Assembly (NCBI GenBank): GCA_900549855.1
Contig: URPS01000001.1
Coordinates: forward strand, 62,001-126,000
DNA from: an uncultured bacterium
GTDB lineage: Bacteria; Cyanobacteriota; Vampirovibrionia; Gastranaerophilales; Gastranaerophilaceae
DNA length: 64,000 nt
Reading direction: 5' to 3'
Part shown: positions 56,424 through 64,000 of the stretch, piece by piece
How positions within the stretch are numbered: the first letter of the stretch is position 1
Layout: each line of letters starts with the position of its first letter
Made by a program: the position numbers and the translations under genes
Notes under the pieces: model-generated
Told to the model about the DNA's origin: nothing
Databases searched by the model: none
The model's input: only the letters and a program-made list of their open reading frames with translations

Positions 56424-58532
56424 ATGAGTAAAGAAGTTATAGCCTACCTTCACACCCATTGGGACAGGGAATGGTATAGAGAGTTTGAAATTTTTAGAAT
56501 GCGTTTGTTGAGAGTGTTCGACAATATTCTTGATATGCTTAGTGAAAATATGATTCCGAGCTTTTATTTTGATGGTCAAGTTAGTGCTTTGGATGATTAT
56601 TTGGAAATGCGTCCAGAAAAAAGAGAGCTAGTATTAACTCTAATTCACCAAAAACGATTATTTGTAGGTCCTTTTTTTTGCTTGGTTGATGAATTTTTAA
56701 CTGATAAAACATGTTTTTCCAAAAATTTGGAAATCGGGTTGAAAACAGCAAAAAAGTATGGGTGTAAAGATTTTATCGGGTATTTGCCAGATACATTTGG
56801 ACATAGCCAAAATGTTGTGGAAATTTTGCGAGATTTCGGAATTAATAAATGTGTTGTTTGGCGTGGCTGCGGTGATTTCCCTGCTGAATTCAAATGGTGT
56901 GGAATGGATACGGTAAATCTTGTTAGAGGATATTTTAATGATGTATTTTCAATCAAAACTTCAATTGAAAAAAAAGCAGAACTATTGAAAGATAATTTGG
57001 ATAAAATTGCAGAAAAATCAGGTGATGTAATTCTTTTACCGATTGGTGCCGATCATCTGGGTGTAGAAATGGATATTGCGAACCAAATTGAAGCTGTTAA
57101 TGAAATTTTAAAAGACAACTATCATATAAAATTAGGTTCATTATTTGATTACTTTAAAAAAGTAGAAGATACCTTTAATCAATTTGAATGGAATGACGAA
57201 TTGCGTGATAATTCAAAAACATTTACTCTGCAAGGCTGTTATTCTTCAAGATTGGATTTGAAACGTGAAAATGTCGAATGTTCATATTTGCTTGATTTAG
57301 CAAATCGTTTTGCAAAACAACAAGAAGAAAAAAAATATGATACATTGATAGAATATGCGTATAAGATGTTACTTCAAAATCAAGCACATGACAGTATTTG
57401 CGGTTGTTCAACAGAGGATGTGCATAGCGAAAACTTGATAAGATATAAGAAAATTAAACAGGTTGCGAATACTATTATTGATGAGTTAAAATTCAAAAAC
57501 CACTTTGAGGAGAAGAAAATCATAAATCTTTCTGATAAACCTTTCTCCGGTATTATAGAATTTTCTACGGCAGAAAAATTGGAAGGGTATGATAAAATTG
57601 GGTATCAAAAAGGTTTTGAGAAAACTCTTTTAACGGATACTCAGCGAATTCCCGTAACTGAAGATTATACAGGAATTAATACATATTTAGCAGAAGTTGA
57701 GGATATAAAACCAAATGTGGTTGATTATATTATGCCTATTACTAAACCAACAGACTTAAATGTTACGGAATATAGCTTGGAAAATTCTTACTTATTCCTA
57801 AAAATTGAAAATGGCACAATTTATATTAATGGTATAAAAATGTCGCTTGTAGATTTTGCAGATTTAGGTGATAGCTATAATTTTGGACCAAAGTCAGATG
57901 ATAAAGGGAATGAATTGAAAATTTTGCGTTCAAAAGTTGTATTAAAGACACATTTGAGAGCTGCATTAAAAGTCGATTTTGAAAGTGTTTGGGATGTTGT
58001 TTCAGCTACAATATCATTAGATAGAGCATCCACATCGTTGAGTTTTAAATTTGATTGGGTAAATTCTCAAAAGAATCATATTTTGAATGCTGTGTTTGAA
58101 CTGAATCAACCGATACAAGAGGCTTTTTCAGAAGATATGAATATTTTAATTAAACGCAATTTTGATGCGGATTATAATATCAGAGAAAATTTGCCAAAAA
58201 TTAGAGGAGTGGAAGTTAAAAACAATACAGCTCCAATGCAACGTGGACTTTTGATAGACGAGGAAAACAATAACATAGGTATTGTGACAAAAGGTTTGAC
58301 ACAATATGAGGTTTACAAAAATACTTTAATGCTTCCGATTTTACGTTCTACAGGAGTTATATCAAATCCTCAAAATCCGGCAAGAACAACACCGGCCGGT
58401 CCTCCAATTCCTGTTGAATCTTTACAGCAAATTGGACGCAATATCGCAGAATTTCATGTTTTCTTTGGAAACCAGAATGCTTTTGAAGAAACTTTAAACA
58501 AGGTTTACAACTATGTCGTTACGACTTCTTAA
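56424..58532 (+). CDS. Alpha-mannosidase, glycoside hydrolase family 38
   Basis: 702 residues, short for GH38. The Zn-binding motif HTHWDREWY gives His12 and Asp14; the nucleophile Asp is in GYLPDTFGHSQ (Asp123). The middle domain has QNQAHDSICGCSTEDVHSEN with a further Zn ligand. The C-terminal beta-sandwich follows. No signal peptide, so it should act in the cytosol on imported or internal mannose-containing glycans, such as 2-O-alpha-mannosylglycerate-type or oligosaccharides. No transporter is adjacent. No ribosome binding site; the -10 lies 6 nt before ATG. Its 3' end overlaps the converging SLT gene by 14 nt. Confidence 0.93.
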   Translation: MSKEVIAYLHTHWDREWYREFEIFRMRLLRVFDNILDMLSENMIPSFYFDGQVSALDDYLEMRPEKRELVLTLIHQKRLFVGPFFCLVDEFLTDKTCFSKNLEIGLKTAKKYGCKDFIGYLPDTFGHSQNVVEILRDFGINKCVVWRGCGDFPAEFKWCGMDTVNLVRGYFNDVFSIKTSIEKKAELLKDNLDKIAEKSGDVILLPIGADHLGVEMDIANQIEAVNEILKDNYHIKLGSLFDYFKKVEDTFNQFEWNDELRDNSKTFTLQGCYSSRLDLKRENVECSYLLDLANRFAKQQEEKKYDTLIEYAYKMLLQNQAHDSICGCSTEDVHSENLIRYKKIKQVANTIIDELKFKNHFEEKKIINLSDKPFSGIIEFSTAEKLEGYDKIGYQKGFEKTLLTDTQRIPVTEDYTGINTYLAEVEDIKPNVVDYIMPITKPTDLNVTEYSLENSYLFLKIENGTIYINGIKMSLVDFADLGDSYNFGPKSDDKGNELKILRSKVVLKTHLRAALKVDFESVWDVVSATISLDRASTSLSFKFDWVNSQKNHILNAVFELNQPIQEAFSEDMNILIKRNFDADYNIRENLPKIRGVEVKNNTAPMQRGLLIDEENNNIGIVTKGLTQYEVYKNTLMLPILRSTGVISNPQNPARTTPAGPPIPVESLQQIGRNIAEFHVFFGNQNAFEETLNKVYNYVVTTS

Positions 58533-59472
58533 TCGGTTTTATGTCTTCAAATTTAATTCCACTTGTAGCAAGTGAGTCGACAACATTTTGAGCATATTTC
58601 TTTTTATTATTAGGAACTGAATTGTAGTTCTCTAGTGCAATTTGTACAATAGCTTTATTTTGCAATTCTGTAAATTCAATAGAACCATCTTGTAAACCTT
58701 TAATAGCTTTAGGAACATTTAGATATAAAGGTCCTCTATATTTCTTTCGAGCAACGGCTTTTACATACTCCATTTCAAATGATAACAAACCGACTTTAAT
58801 TCCGAATTCATCATCATTTGCACAGGCTTTTCTTAATGCTGCCGGTGTTTTAATTGGTCTTCCTTTTGAATCTTTATAACTAAGTATGTCATTAAGAAGC
58901 TTTGGATTCATTTTTTTAAATAAATCATTCCAATTACCTTTTGCCCCAGGGAAAAAAGCATTAATAGCCGGTGTTGTTAATTGCATAGGACCGGCGCCAC
59001 AATCAGAATCTTTATTTTTTTCAAATTTACCATTGGATTCTTGACCCATAATAGAAATTAAAAGAACTTCCGGCACATCATATTCTTTTGCAATTTTTTC
59101 GACTTTCTGAGCCCAATATTCAACAAGTTTGGGATCGAGTGACTTCACACCACGTTTTTTAGCTTCGTAGTTAAGCATTGATAAAACTTTGTCGTGTGGA
59201 GTGAGTTTTATCAATTTGCTAAAATCAGTGTTTTTATTTGTGACAAAAGCATCAACCGGCTTATTTGCAACGTACGTTGCATCTCTTGCAGCAGTAAACA
59301 GAGATGACTTGTTTAAATTCTTGTTCTTATAATCATCCATTTTTTGATTAAATAAGCTTATTTCATCAAAATCTTTTGTTTTTTCTAACTTTCCATTACC
59401 ATCTTTATCACATTCCAATGCGATATCTTTTTTTATTCCAAATAAGTTTTTAATATTAATAAAATCTACCAT
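58519..59472 (-). CDS. EF-hand-tagged lytic transglycosylase (SLT)
   Basis: 317 residues. Residues ~18-45 form an EF-hand-type module (ECDKDGNGKLE, then FDEISLFNQK) almost the same as in the gene upstream. The SLT domain follows (~125-240): catalytic Glu145 in SIMGQESNGKF, then DCGAGPMQLT. It should cleave the MurNAc-GlcNAc bond of peptidoglycan to 1,6-anhydro ends. There is no Sec signal, so export must use another route, or it acts after lysis. AAGGA before ATG. The gene lies 16 bp after the glucosaminidase gene and overlaps the alpha-mannosidase end by 14 nt. Confidence 0.88.
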   Translation of the reverse strand: MVDFINIKNLFGIKKDIALECDKDGNGKLEKTKDFDEISLFNQKMDDYKNKNLNKSSLFTAARDATYVANKPVDAFVTNKNTDFSKLIKLTPHDKVLSMLNYEAKKRGVKSLDPKLVEYWAQKVEKIAKEYDVPEVLLISIMGQESNGKFEKNKDSDCGAGPMQLTTPAINAFFPGAKGNWNDLFKKMNPKLLNDILSYKDSKGRPIKTPAALRKACANDDEFGIKVGLLSFEMEYVKAVARKKYRGPLYLNVPKAIKGLQDGSIEFTELQNKAIVQIALENYNSVPNNKKKYAQNVVDSLATSGIKFEDIKPIKKS

Positions 59473-59488
59473 TTTTTGTGTCCTTTAT

Positions 59489-60301
59489 TTAGGATTGTTT
59501 TGCTTGTAGTAGTCTGTTGTACTCTTGTCTTACCTGTTCTGCAAAATTAGCAACATTATTTGCCCAAGCTGGAGCAACACTCTTTGCACAATATCTACCA
59601 GAATTTGCAATAGAGTTAATTGTTTTATTTCCATTTTTGATTCTTGTACTAATAGTATCGACTACAACTTTAATACTGTCTTGTACATTCTGGAAAGTGC
59701 GACTTACAAATCTTCCTGCTTTTCTTGTTTTTGCTTGGTCTGCAATTCCACCAATATTATTTCTGTTTCGTGCAGCCCAAGATGTTCCGTTAGCGGATTC
59801 ATGCATTGCAATACCTATACAGATAAGTGGGTCAACATTTTCTTTTTGTGCATTTTCTAAAAAAGAATCAGCGGTATTTTTAAGTTTGCTGTTTGATTTT
59901 TTTAAAACATTATTCAAAGCTTGATTTAAAACTTCCGTGTCATAAGTTATATTTTTATTAAGTGAAGCCGGATAGTTCACACCAATTTTTTTATTTATAG
60001 GTTGTGGTTGTTTTTTTGCTTGAGTATTTTGAGTTTGCTCTGTCTTCATTTTCATAGCCATAACTTCTGGAGATTCAGCAACCCTTGTTGCATCTGCAGG
60101 GGCAACATCTTGTTGTGAGAATATTGATTTCCCGCCGGAAGTAAGTTTTCCATCCATAACGTCTTTGATTTTTTGATTGAATAAACTTATTTCATCAAAA
60201 GAATCAGTTGTTTCTAATATACCATTGCCATCTTTGTCGCATTCTTTTGCAAAACCTTGTTGATAAATTGGCAAATCACTAATTTTAATTGGATCATTCA
60301 T
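59489..60301 (-). CDS. EF-hand-tagged glucosaminidase-type peptidoglycan hydrolase
   Basis: 270 residues. The N-terminal EF-hand module (ECDKDGNGILE, FDEISLFNQK, residues ~20-44) aligns residue for residue with the downstream SLT protein. A ~65-residue Gln/Ala-rich linker follows. The C-terminal domain (~130-265) is a FlgJ/LytG-type glucosaminidase: DPLICIGIAMHESANGTSWA (catalytic Glu in HES), NRNNIGGI, then SIKVVVDTISTRIKNG and SGRYCAKSVAPAWANNVANF. It cuts GlcNAc-MurNAc bonds. No Sec signal. AAAAGGA precedes ATG. With the SLT gene 16 bp downstream it forms a two-gene operon. Confidence 0.86.
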   Translation of the reverse strand: MNDPIKISDLPIYQQGFAKECDKDGNGILETTDSFDEISLFNQKIKDVMDGKLTSGGKSIFSQQDVAPADATRVAESPEVMAMKMKTEQTQNTQAKKQPQPINKKIGVNYPASLNKNITYDTEVLNQALNNVLKKSNSKLKNTADSFLENAQKENVDPLICIGIAMHESANGTSWAARNRNNIGGIADQAKTRKAGRFVSRTFQNVQDSIKVVVDTISTRIKNGNKTINSIANSGRYCAKSVAPAWANNVANFAEQVRQEYNRLLQAKQS

Positions 60302-60616
60302 CTTACAAATCCTTTTTACATATTTTTTTCAATATGTTTTACGGTACAAATTTGAAAAACTTTAGGATTTTTAGATAAATTTTTACAAAAGTTTACATTT
60401 TTATTATGAGTGAGCAATCGCAACACTAAAATATTTATTAATAACAATCTCAACTTTTTATTTATATTTTAACTTTAAGGTGTCCTACTTCTAATCAGAT
60501 TTCGTCCCAATCAATTATGTAACGATTTGTAACAATATTAAAAAAAACTCTAAAGTTTTTCAAAAATGTGCCGTAATACATAGTAATAAAAAGGGAAAAT
60601 TATAAAGGAGCATACT
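60302..60616. other. Divergent intergenic region with TGTAAC direct repeat
   Basis: No gene. TGTAACGAT at 60518 and TGTAACAAT at 60528 (10-bp period) resemble the pair upstream of 47857. AAACTCTAAAGTTTTT near 60548 could form a short hairpin. GGAG for the rightward gene is at about 60607. Confidence 0.4.
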
Positions 60617-62926
60617 ATGTCAAACGACGTTTCTTCAAAAGTTTATTTATTCTTAGCAAAACAGGGCGATTGGGCAACAGCAGCTGATAAAAATGGTGAT
60701 GGTACCGTTATTAAATCAGAATTTCGTCAATATATGGAAAACAACTATGAATGGAATGGCGAAGACGCTTCTGCTAAATCAGATTTGATTAATCAATTCT
60801 GGAAAGAAATTGATACTAAGCAAAGCGGCAAGTTGAATAAAAAGCTTAATAACAAAGGTGCGCTTGATAAAAATGAAATCAATACTATGAATAATAAAAT
60901 TCAAATGTATGAAACATTGAATCAATATACTTCAACAATCGAAGTACCAAGCGTTGTACAAGATAGAACAAACTGGAAAAAGTCTGTTGCAGAATCTTTG
61001 GCAAACAAAGTTGATGCTTATATAAGCAGTAACAAGAGCGCAGATGATTTAGAAGCCTATTTGCAAGAAATTTCTCCGGAAATTGAACGTAAGGCAACTG
61101 CTGATTATTGCGCAAACCAATATTTGAATACAGAGATGAAGGATATTGTAAAAGAATATGGTTATTCTTATGCAGATGATAGTACTTTGCAAGGTATGAT
61201 TGATAATTATATCAGTCAATTGTCTGCAAATAGCGGCGAAATTCCTTCTGATGAAGAAATCAACGAAACTGTTATTAATATTATTAATGAATATTTATCA
61301 ACAGCTGGGTTGAAAGACTCTGATGGTTTTGATTTATCTCAATATGGCTATACTGCAAATGACAATTCACCATTGAATGACTTGCAAAAGAGTATAATCA
61401 AATCTAATTTGCAAAAGAATTTGCAAGATATAAGCAAAGAAAGTGATTATGAAACTTATAAATCACTTTACGATGATGCTATAAATCAATTTATAGAAAG
61501 TAAACTTGCAGATGGTAAATTTGCTGATTTTGCAACTCTTCAAAATTATGGAATTGCTGAATTCGAAAATAGTGATAACTATAAATCTGTAAAGAAGGCT
61601 GTTTCTGTTAAGGCTTATATAGATAGTGCAGATTTTAAATCAGCAATCTCTTCAGCTGTAAGCTCTGCGTTTGCTGATAGAATTTCAAATGTTATGACAG
61701 GTGAAGTACCGGCTTATGACACTTTGATTTCTGATATTATGACCAAGGCTCAAAATGGCGAATTTGATAATGCTGATGGCAGTTTGAATACAGAAAAAAT
61801 GCAGAAATACATTATAGAACAAGTAAAATCTAATATCGCAGAATTTTATCCAAATGGCTTGGGCGATATGTCATTAGATGATTTGAGCACTATGTATGAT
61901 GCTCTGGTAGAGGCTGCAAGAGAAAAGAACGATGCTGCGAAAGTAAAAGAAGCTGCAATCTCTTATTGTCAAGCTGTTTCTAAAAAATCAACAACTTTGG
62001 CTCAAGCTGTTAAAGATGTATTTGGAGCAGGCTATGCAGCCACAATCAACAAAATGTTATCCGGTGAAATCGATTCTAAGATGACAGAATTGAAAGCTAA
62101 AGTAAATGAAATTGGTGATATTGCTCAAATTAAGACATCTGGAAATGCTGAAACATTATGGAATGGTATTAATGACACTTATTCTGTTACAACTTCATCA
62201 ACAGCCTCAATACAATTAAATAGAGCATTTAATTACAATGGAAATATAATAACATCTGATAGAATTACATATTCATCAAATAATAGTTGTGTATCAATAG
62301 ATGCTTCAACAGGAGTGGCAACTATTAATGGTAATGTTGCCGGAACATATCAAGCTAAAATAGTTGCAATGGTAGATGGTGAGGAAGTTACTTCAAAAAT
62401 AATCACTATAAAGGTACAAGATTCCAATGAAAATATTGTGACAAAAGCGACAGATACAAGACTTGCATTAAATTCTAGAGTTGACAATTGGAATGGTGAA
62501 GAAAGCTTTAAGGATTTATACAATAATGATAAAAATGTAATTCTTTATGGCAAAATGGATTCTCGTAAAAAAGATTGGGATCACATGAAGAATGACATAA
62601 AGAATAATCTTACTAATTTAGGACAAGATGTTGTATCTACATTAACAACTGCAGGTTTAGATAAATCTAAATTAACAACTGCTATGAATACTGTCGTTAA
62701 CAGATATGTCCAAGCAGGTGCAATAAGGAATAAAAATAATAGCGGAACTAGCAAAAATGCCTTAAAAAATCATTGTAATGAATATATGGCAGATAATAGG
62801 ACTGGCACACAAAGTAGAATCGTATGGACAGTTGATACAGATGGTAAAGATTCCAACGTGTATATGATTCACTTCAAAGACTTTGTAGATGATATAATTA
62901 ATGAATACAATAAATTAGCTGCATAG
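60617..62926 (+). CDS. EF-hand protein with Ig-like (Big_2) domain, unknown function
   Basis: 769 residues, not assigned. The N-terminus has two EF-hand-like loops (DKNGDGTVIKSEF, ~24; DTKQSGKLNKKL...GALDKNE, ~75). A ~400-residue helical region follows. A Big_2-type Ig fold lies at ~535-615, with ITYSSNNSCVSIDASTGVATINGNVAGTYQAKI (condensed). The C-terminal ~150 residues end KDFVDDIINEYNKLAA. No Sec signal or anchor, yet Ca-binding and Ig-like domains suggest an extracellular role. AAAGGAG lies 6 nt before ATG. A terminator follows, so it is a single-gene unit. Confidence 0.72.
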   Translation: MSNDVSSKVYLFLAKQGDWATAADKNGDGTVIKSEFRQYMENNYEWNGEDASAKSDLINQFWKEIDTKQSGKLNKKLNNKGALDKNEINTMNNKIQMYETLNQYTSTIEVPSVVQDRTNWKKSVAESLANKVDAYISSNKSADDLEAYLQEISPEIERKATADYCANQYLNTEMKDIVKEYGYSYADDSTLQGMIDNYISQLSANSGEIPSDEEINETVINIINEYLSTAGLKDSDGFDLSQYGYTANDNSPLNDLQKSIIKSNLQKNLQDISKESDYETYKSLYDDAINQFIESKLADGKFADFATLQNYGIAEFENSDNYKSVKKAVSVKAYIDSADFKSAISSAVSSAFADRISNVMTGEVPAYDTLISDIMTKAQNGEFDNADGSLNTEKMQKYIIEQVKSNIAEFYPNGLGDMSLDDLSTMYDALVEAAREKNDAAKVKEAAISYCQAVSKKSTTLAQAVKDVFGAGYAATINKMLSGEIDSKMTELKAKVNEIGDIAQIKTSGNAETLWNGINDTYSVTTSSTASIQLNRAFNYNGNIITSDRITYSSNNSCVSIDASTGVATINGNVAGTYQAKIVAMVDGEEVTSKIITIKVQDSNENIVTKATDTRLALNSRVDNWNGEESFKDLYNNDKNVILYGKMDSRKKDWDHMKNDIKNNLTNLGQDVVSTLTTAGLDKSKLTTAMNTVVNRYVQAGAIRNKNNSGTSKNALKNHCNEYMADNRTGTQSRIVWTVDTDGKDSNVYMIHFKDFVDDIINEYNKLAA

Positions 62927-62935
62927 TTTTATAAT

Positions 62936-62972
62936 AAAAAAGGCAAATTCTAAAATCAGAATTTGCCTTTTT
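62936..62972 (+). terminator. Rho-independent terminator
   Basis: AAAAAGGCAAATTCT and AGAATTTGCCTTTTT form a 15-bp stem with a 7-nt loop and T-run. Confidence 0.94.
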
Positions 62973-63048
62973 AGTACAGATAATAACTACAACAGGGGAA
63001 TGTATTTCTATTCAAACAGGGTAAACTATATAAAACAAAGGAGGTAAA

Positions 63049-63279
63049 ATGTTAGATTTATTTATTTTAGAAACTTGCCCTTATTGCAAAAAAGTTATGA
63101 CTTTTATGGACGAAACAGGAATGAAATACAACAAAGTTGATATAAAAAATAAGGCTGCAGAAGAGACTTTAATTCAGCTTGGCGGAAAACGACAAGTTCC
63201 TTTTTTAGTAGACAGGGATAGAAATTTACAAATGTACGAATCCAATGATATTATTGAGTACTTGAAAACGATATTATAA
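63049..63279 (+). CDS. Glutaredoxin
   Basis: 76 residues, one thioredoxin-fold domain. The CPYC active site is at residues 10-13, the cis-proline is in RQVPFLV, and the glutathione-binding tail is YESNDIIEYL. It reduces disulfides using glutathione or a similar thiol. The ribosome site AAAGGAGG is 5 nt before ATG. It is a single gene between the preceding terminator and the repeat field. Confidence 0.92.
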   Translation: MLDLFILETCPYCKKVMTFMDETGMKYNKVDIKNKAAEETLIQLGGKRQVPFLVDRDRNLQMYESNDIIEYLKTIL

Positions 63280-64000
63280 TACTCGCTCCCCTTAATTGCT
63301 ATCTGAGATAAATCTACCATAACTCACTATGACATAGTCTGGACGAGAGTTCTCTGTAAAATTTATGTTGAAAAGTTGTTAAACAGCTGAATTCTTCGAA
63401 ACACAGTTTCTCAGAATGACTTGGCGTAAAGCTACAAGCTTGGCACGTACCCTCTCCTCGGGGGAGGGTAGAATTTCAAGTTGAGAGCATTTTTGCTCGA
63501 AAATTAGAAATTCGGGTGGGGGCTATCCCGTAAGGGCTCAATATATTATAATAAACAAATGAATAAAATAGAAACTTTAGGCTTTTGTTGCGTGAGTTTG
63601 GGATTTGTAATGATTAGATTAGCCCCCACCCTAGCCCTCCCCCTATAAAGGGAGGGGACGCGCCAAACTTGTTGTTATGAATACTAATTGTATGAAAGTC
63701 TGTATGAGATAGCCCCCACCCTTCCCTCTCTGTCACTAACGTGACATCTCTCCAGCTCAATGGATGTTGCGAGAGATAATTAAGTTTTAGAAGTGTCTGT
63801 ACCTCCCCCGAGGAGAGGGAACGCGCCAGACTTGTAAGTGCAACTACTAATTACTTTAAAACAACTTTCAATTTTCAGCTTTCCACTTTAAACTTATAAA
63901 AGCCGACAGTTGTGTCTATGTGCCAAAGTAACTACAAGCCCCCACCCTAACCCTCCCCCGAGGAGAGGGAACACGCCAGACTTGTAGGTGCAACTACTAA
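63280..64000. repeat. Gene-free field of composite repeats
   Basis: No gene. It contains CATTCTGAG (63388-63422, inverted), repeat A inverted with nested palindrome (63449-63525; palindrome 63471-63513), repeat A (63622-63680), repeat A with a different insertion (63711-63840), and repeat A running off the edge (63937-64000). CTCCCCC(T/G)...GGGAGGGG pairs are present in each. Confidence 0.8.

Noticed and set aside
63280..64000. Integrated element or prophage end at the right edge
   Set aside because: No integrase, att-like duplication or phage gene; only dispersed repeats seen elsewhere in the window.

Overview
This 64 kb window comes from an AT-rich bacterial chromosome using the standard code. 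It carries ordinary housekeeping genes plus a large accessory layer of uncharacterised proteins. The cell appears to be diderm: an LptD-like outer-membrane assembly protein, an Mla lipid-transport operon and an autotransporter are present. Mixed with these are genes and orders familiar from Gram-positives and cyanobacteria (pgpH-ybeY-dgkA, rpsF-ssb-rpsR, dnaG-rpoD). Together with many short proteins sharing an M-[KR]-[IV]-x-x-[VI] N-terminus, this best fits a gut Gastranaerophilales (Melainabacteria/Vampirovibrionia, a non-photosynthetic sister of Cyanobacteria). That placement is inference; there is no rRNA in the window.

Layout. 1-4000: partial SNF2 helicase and gpmI. 4.2-9.1 kb: unknown proteins, including a large membrane protein with a TTG start, a pilin-like protein and a translationally coupled small pair. 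9.1-12.9 kb: autotransporter. 13-15.2 kb: lrp-aminotransferase operon, a tandem composite repeat, tRNA-Thr. 15.3-19.2 kb: TPR protein, solenoid repeat protein, small tagged protein, tRNA-His. 19.3-23.8 kb: mlaE-mlaF-mlaD, divergent from manC. 24.1-27.1 kb: dnaG-rpoD. 27.2-30.8 kb: coiled-coil protein, nagZ, zinc-ribbon protein, dut and small proteins. 30.9-31.2 kb: an unidentified structured RNA and tRNA-Leu. 31.3-38.6 kb: envelope genes (membrane microprotein, M23 peptidase, LptD-like), aldolase, then pgpH-ybeY-dgkA. 38.6-43.5 kb: histidine kinase, folP, a 6S-like RNA, a phosphohexomutase. 43.5-50.3 kb: NfeD/SPFH operon, tuf, tagged membrane proteins, rpsR, ssb, rpsF. 50.4-53.9 kb: ctpA-recJ. 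54.6-62.9 kb: an unknown secreted-looking module (hook-like protein, alpha-mannosidase, two EF-hand-tagged peptidoglycan hydrolases, an EF-hand/Ig-like protein). 63-64 kb: glutaredoxin, then a dense repeat field.

The most unusual features are: (i) eight unrelated proteins sharing a bipartite N-terminal signature and lacking a Sec signal peptide; (ii) two peptidoglycan hydrolases with the same EF-hand N-terminal module fused to different catalytic domains; (iii) two candidate structured RNAs; (iv) four genes with no ribosome binding site but a promoter -10 exactly 6 nt before ATG, suggesting leaderless mRNAs; (v) a family of composite intergenic repeats with nested palindromes, two copies of which end exactly on gene stop codons. 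Coordinates, motifs and pairings were read by eye; no searches or folding programs were run.
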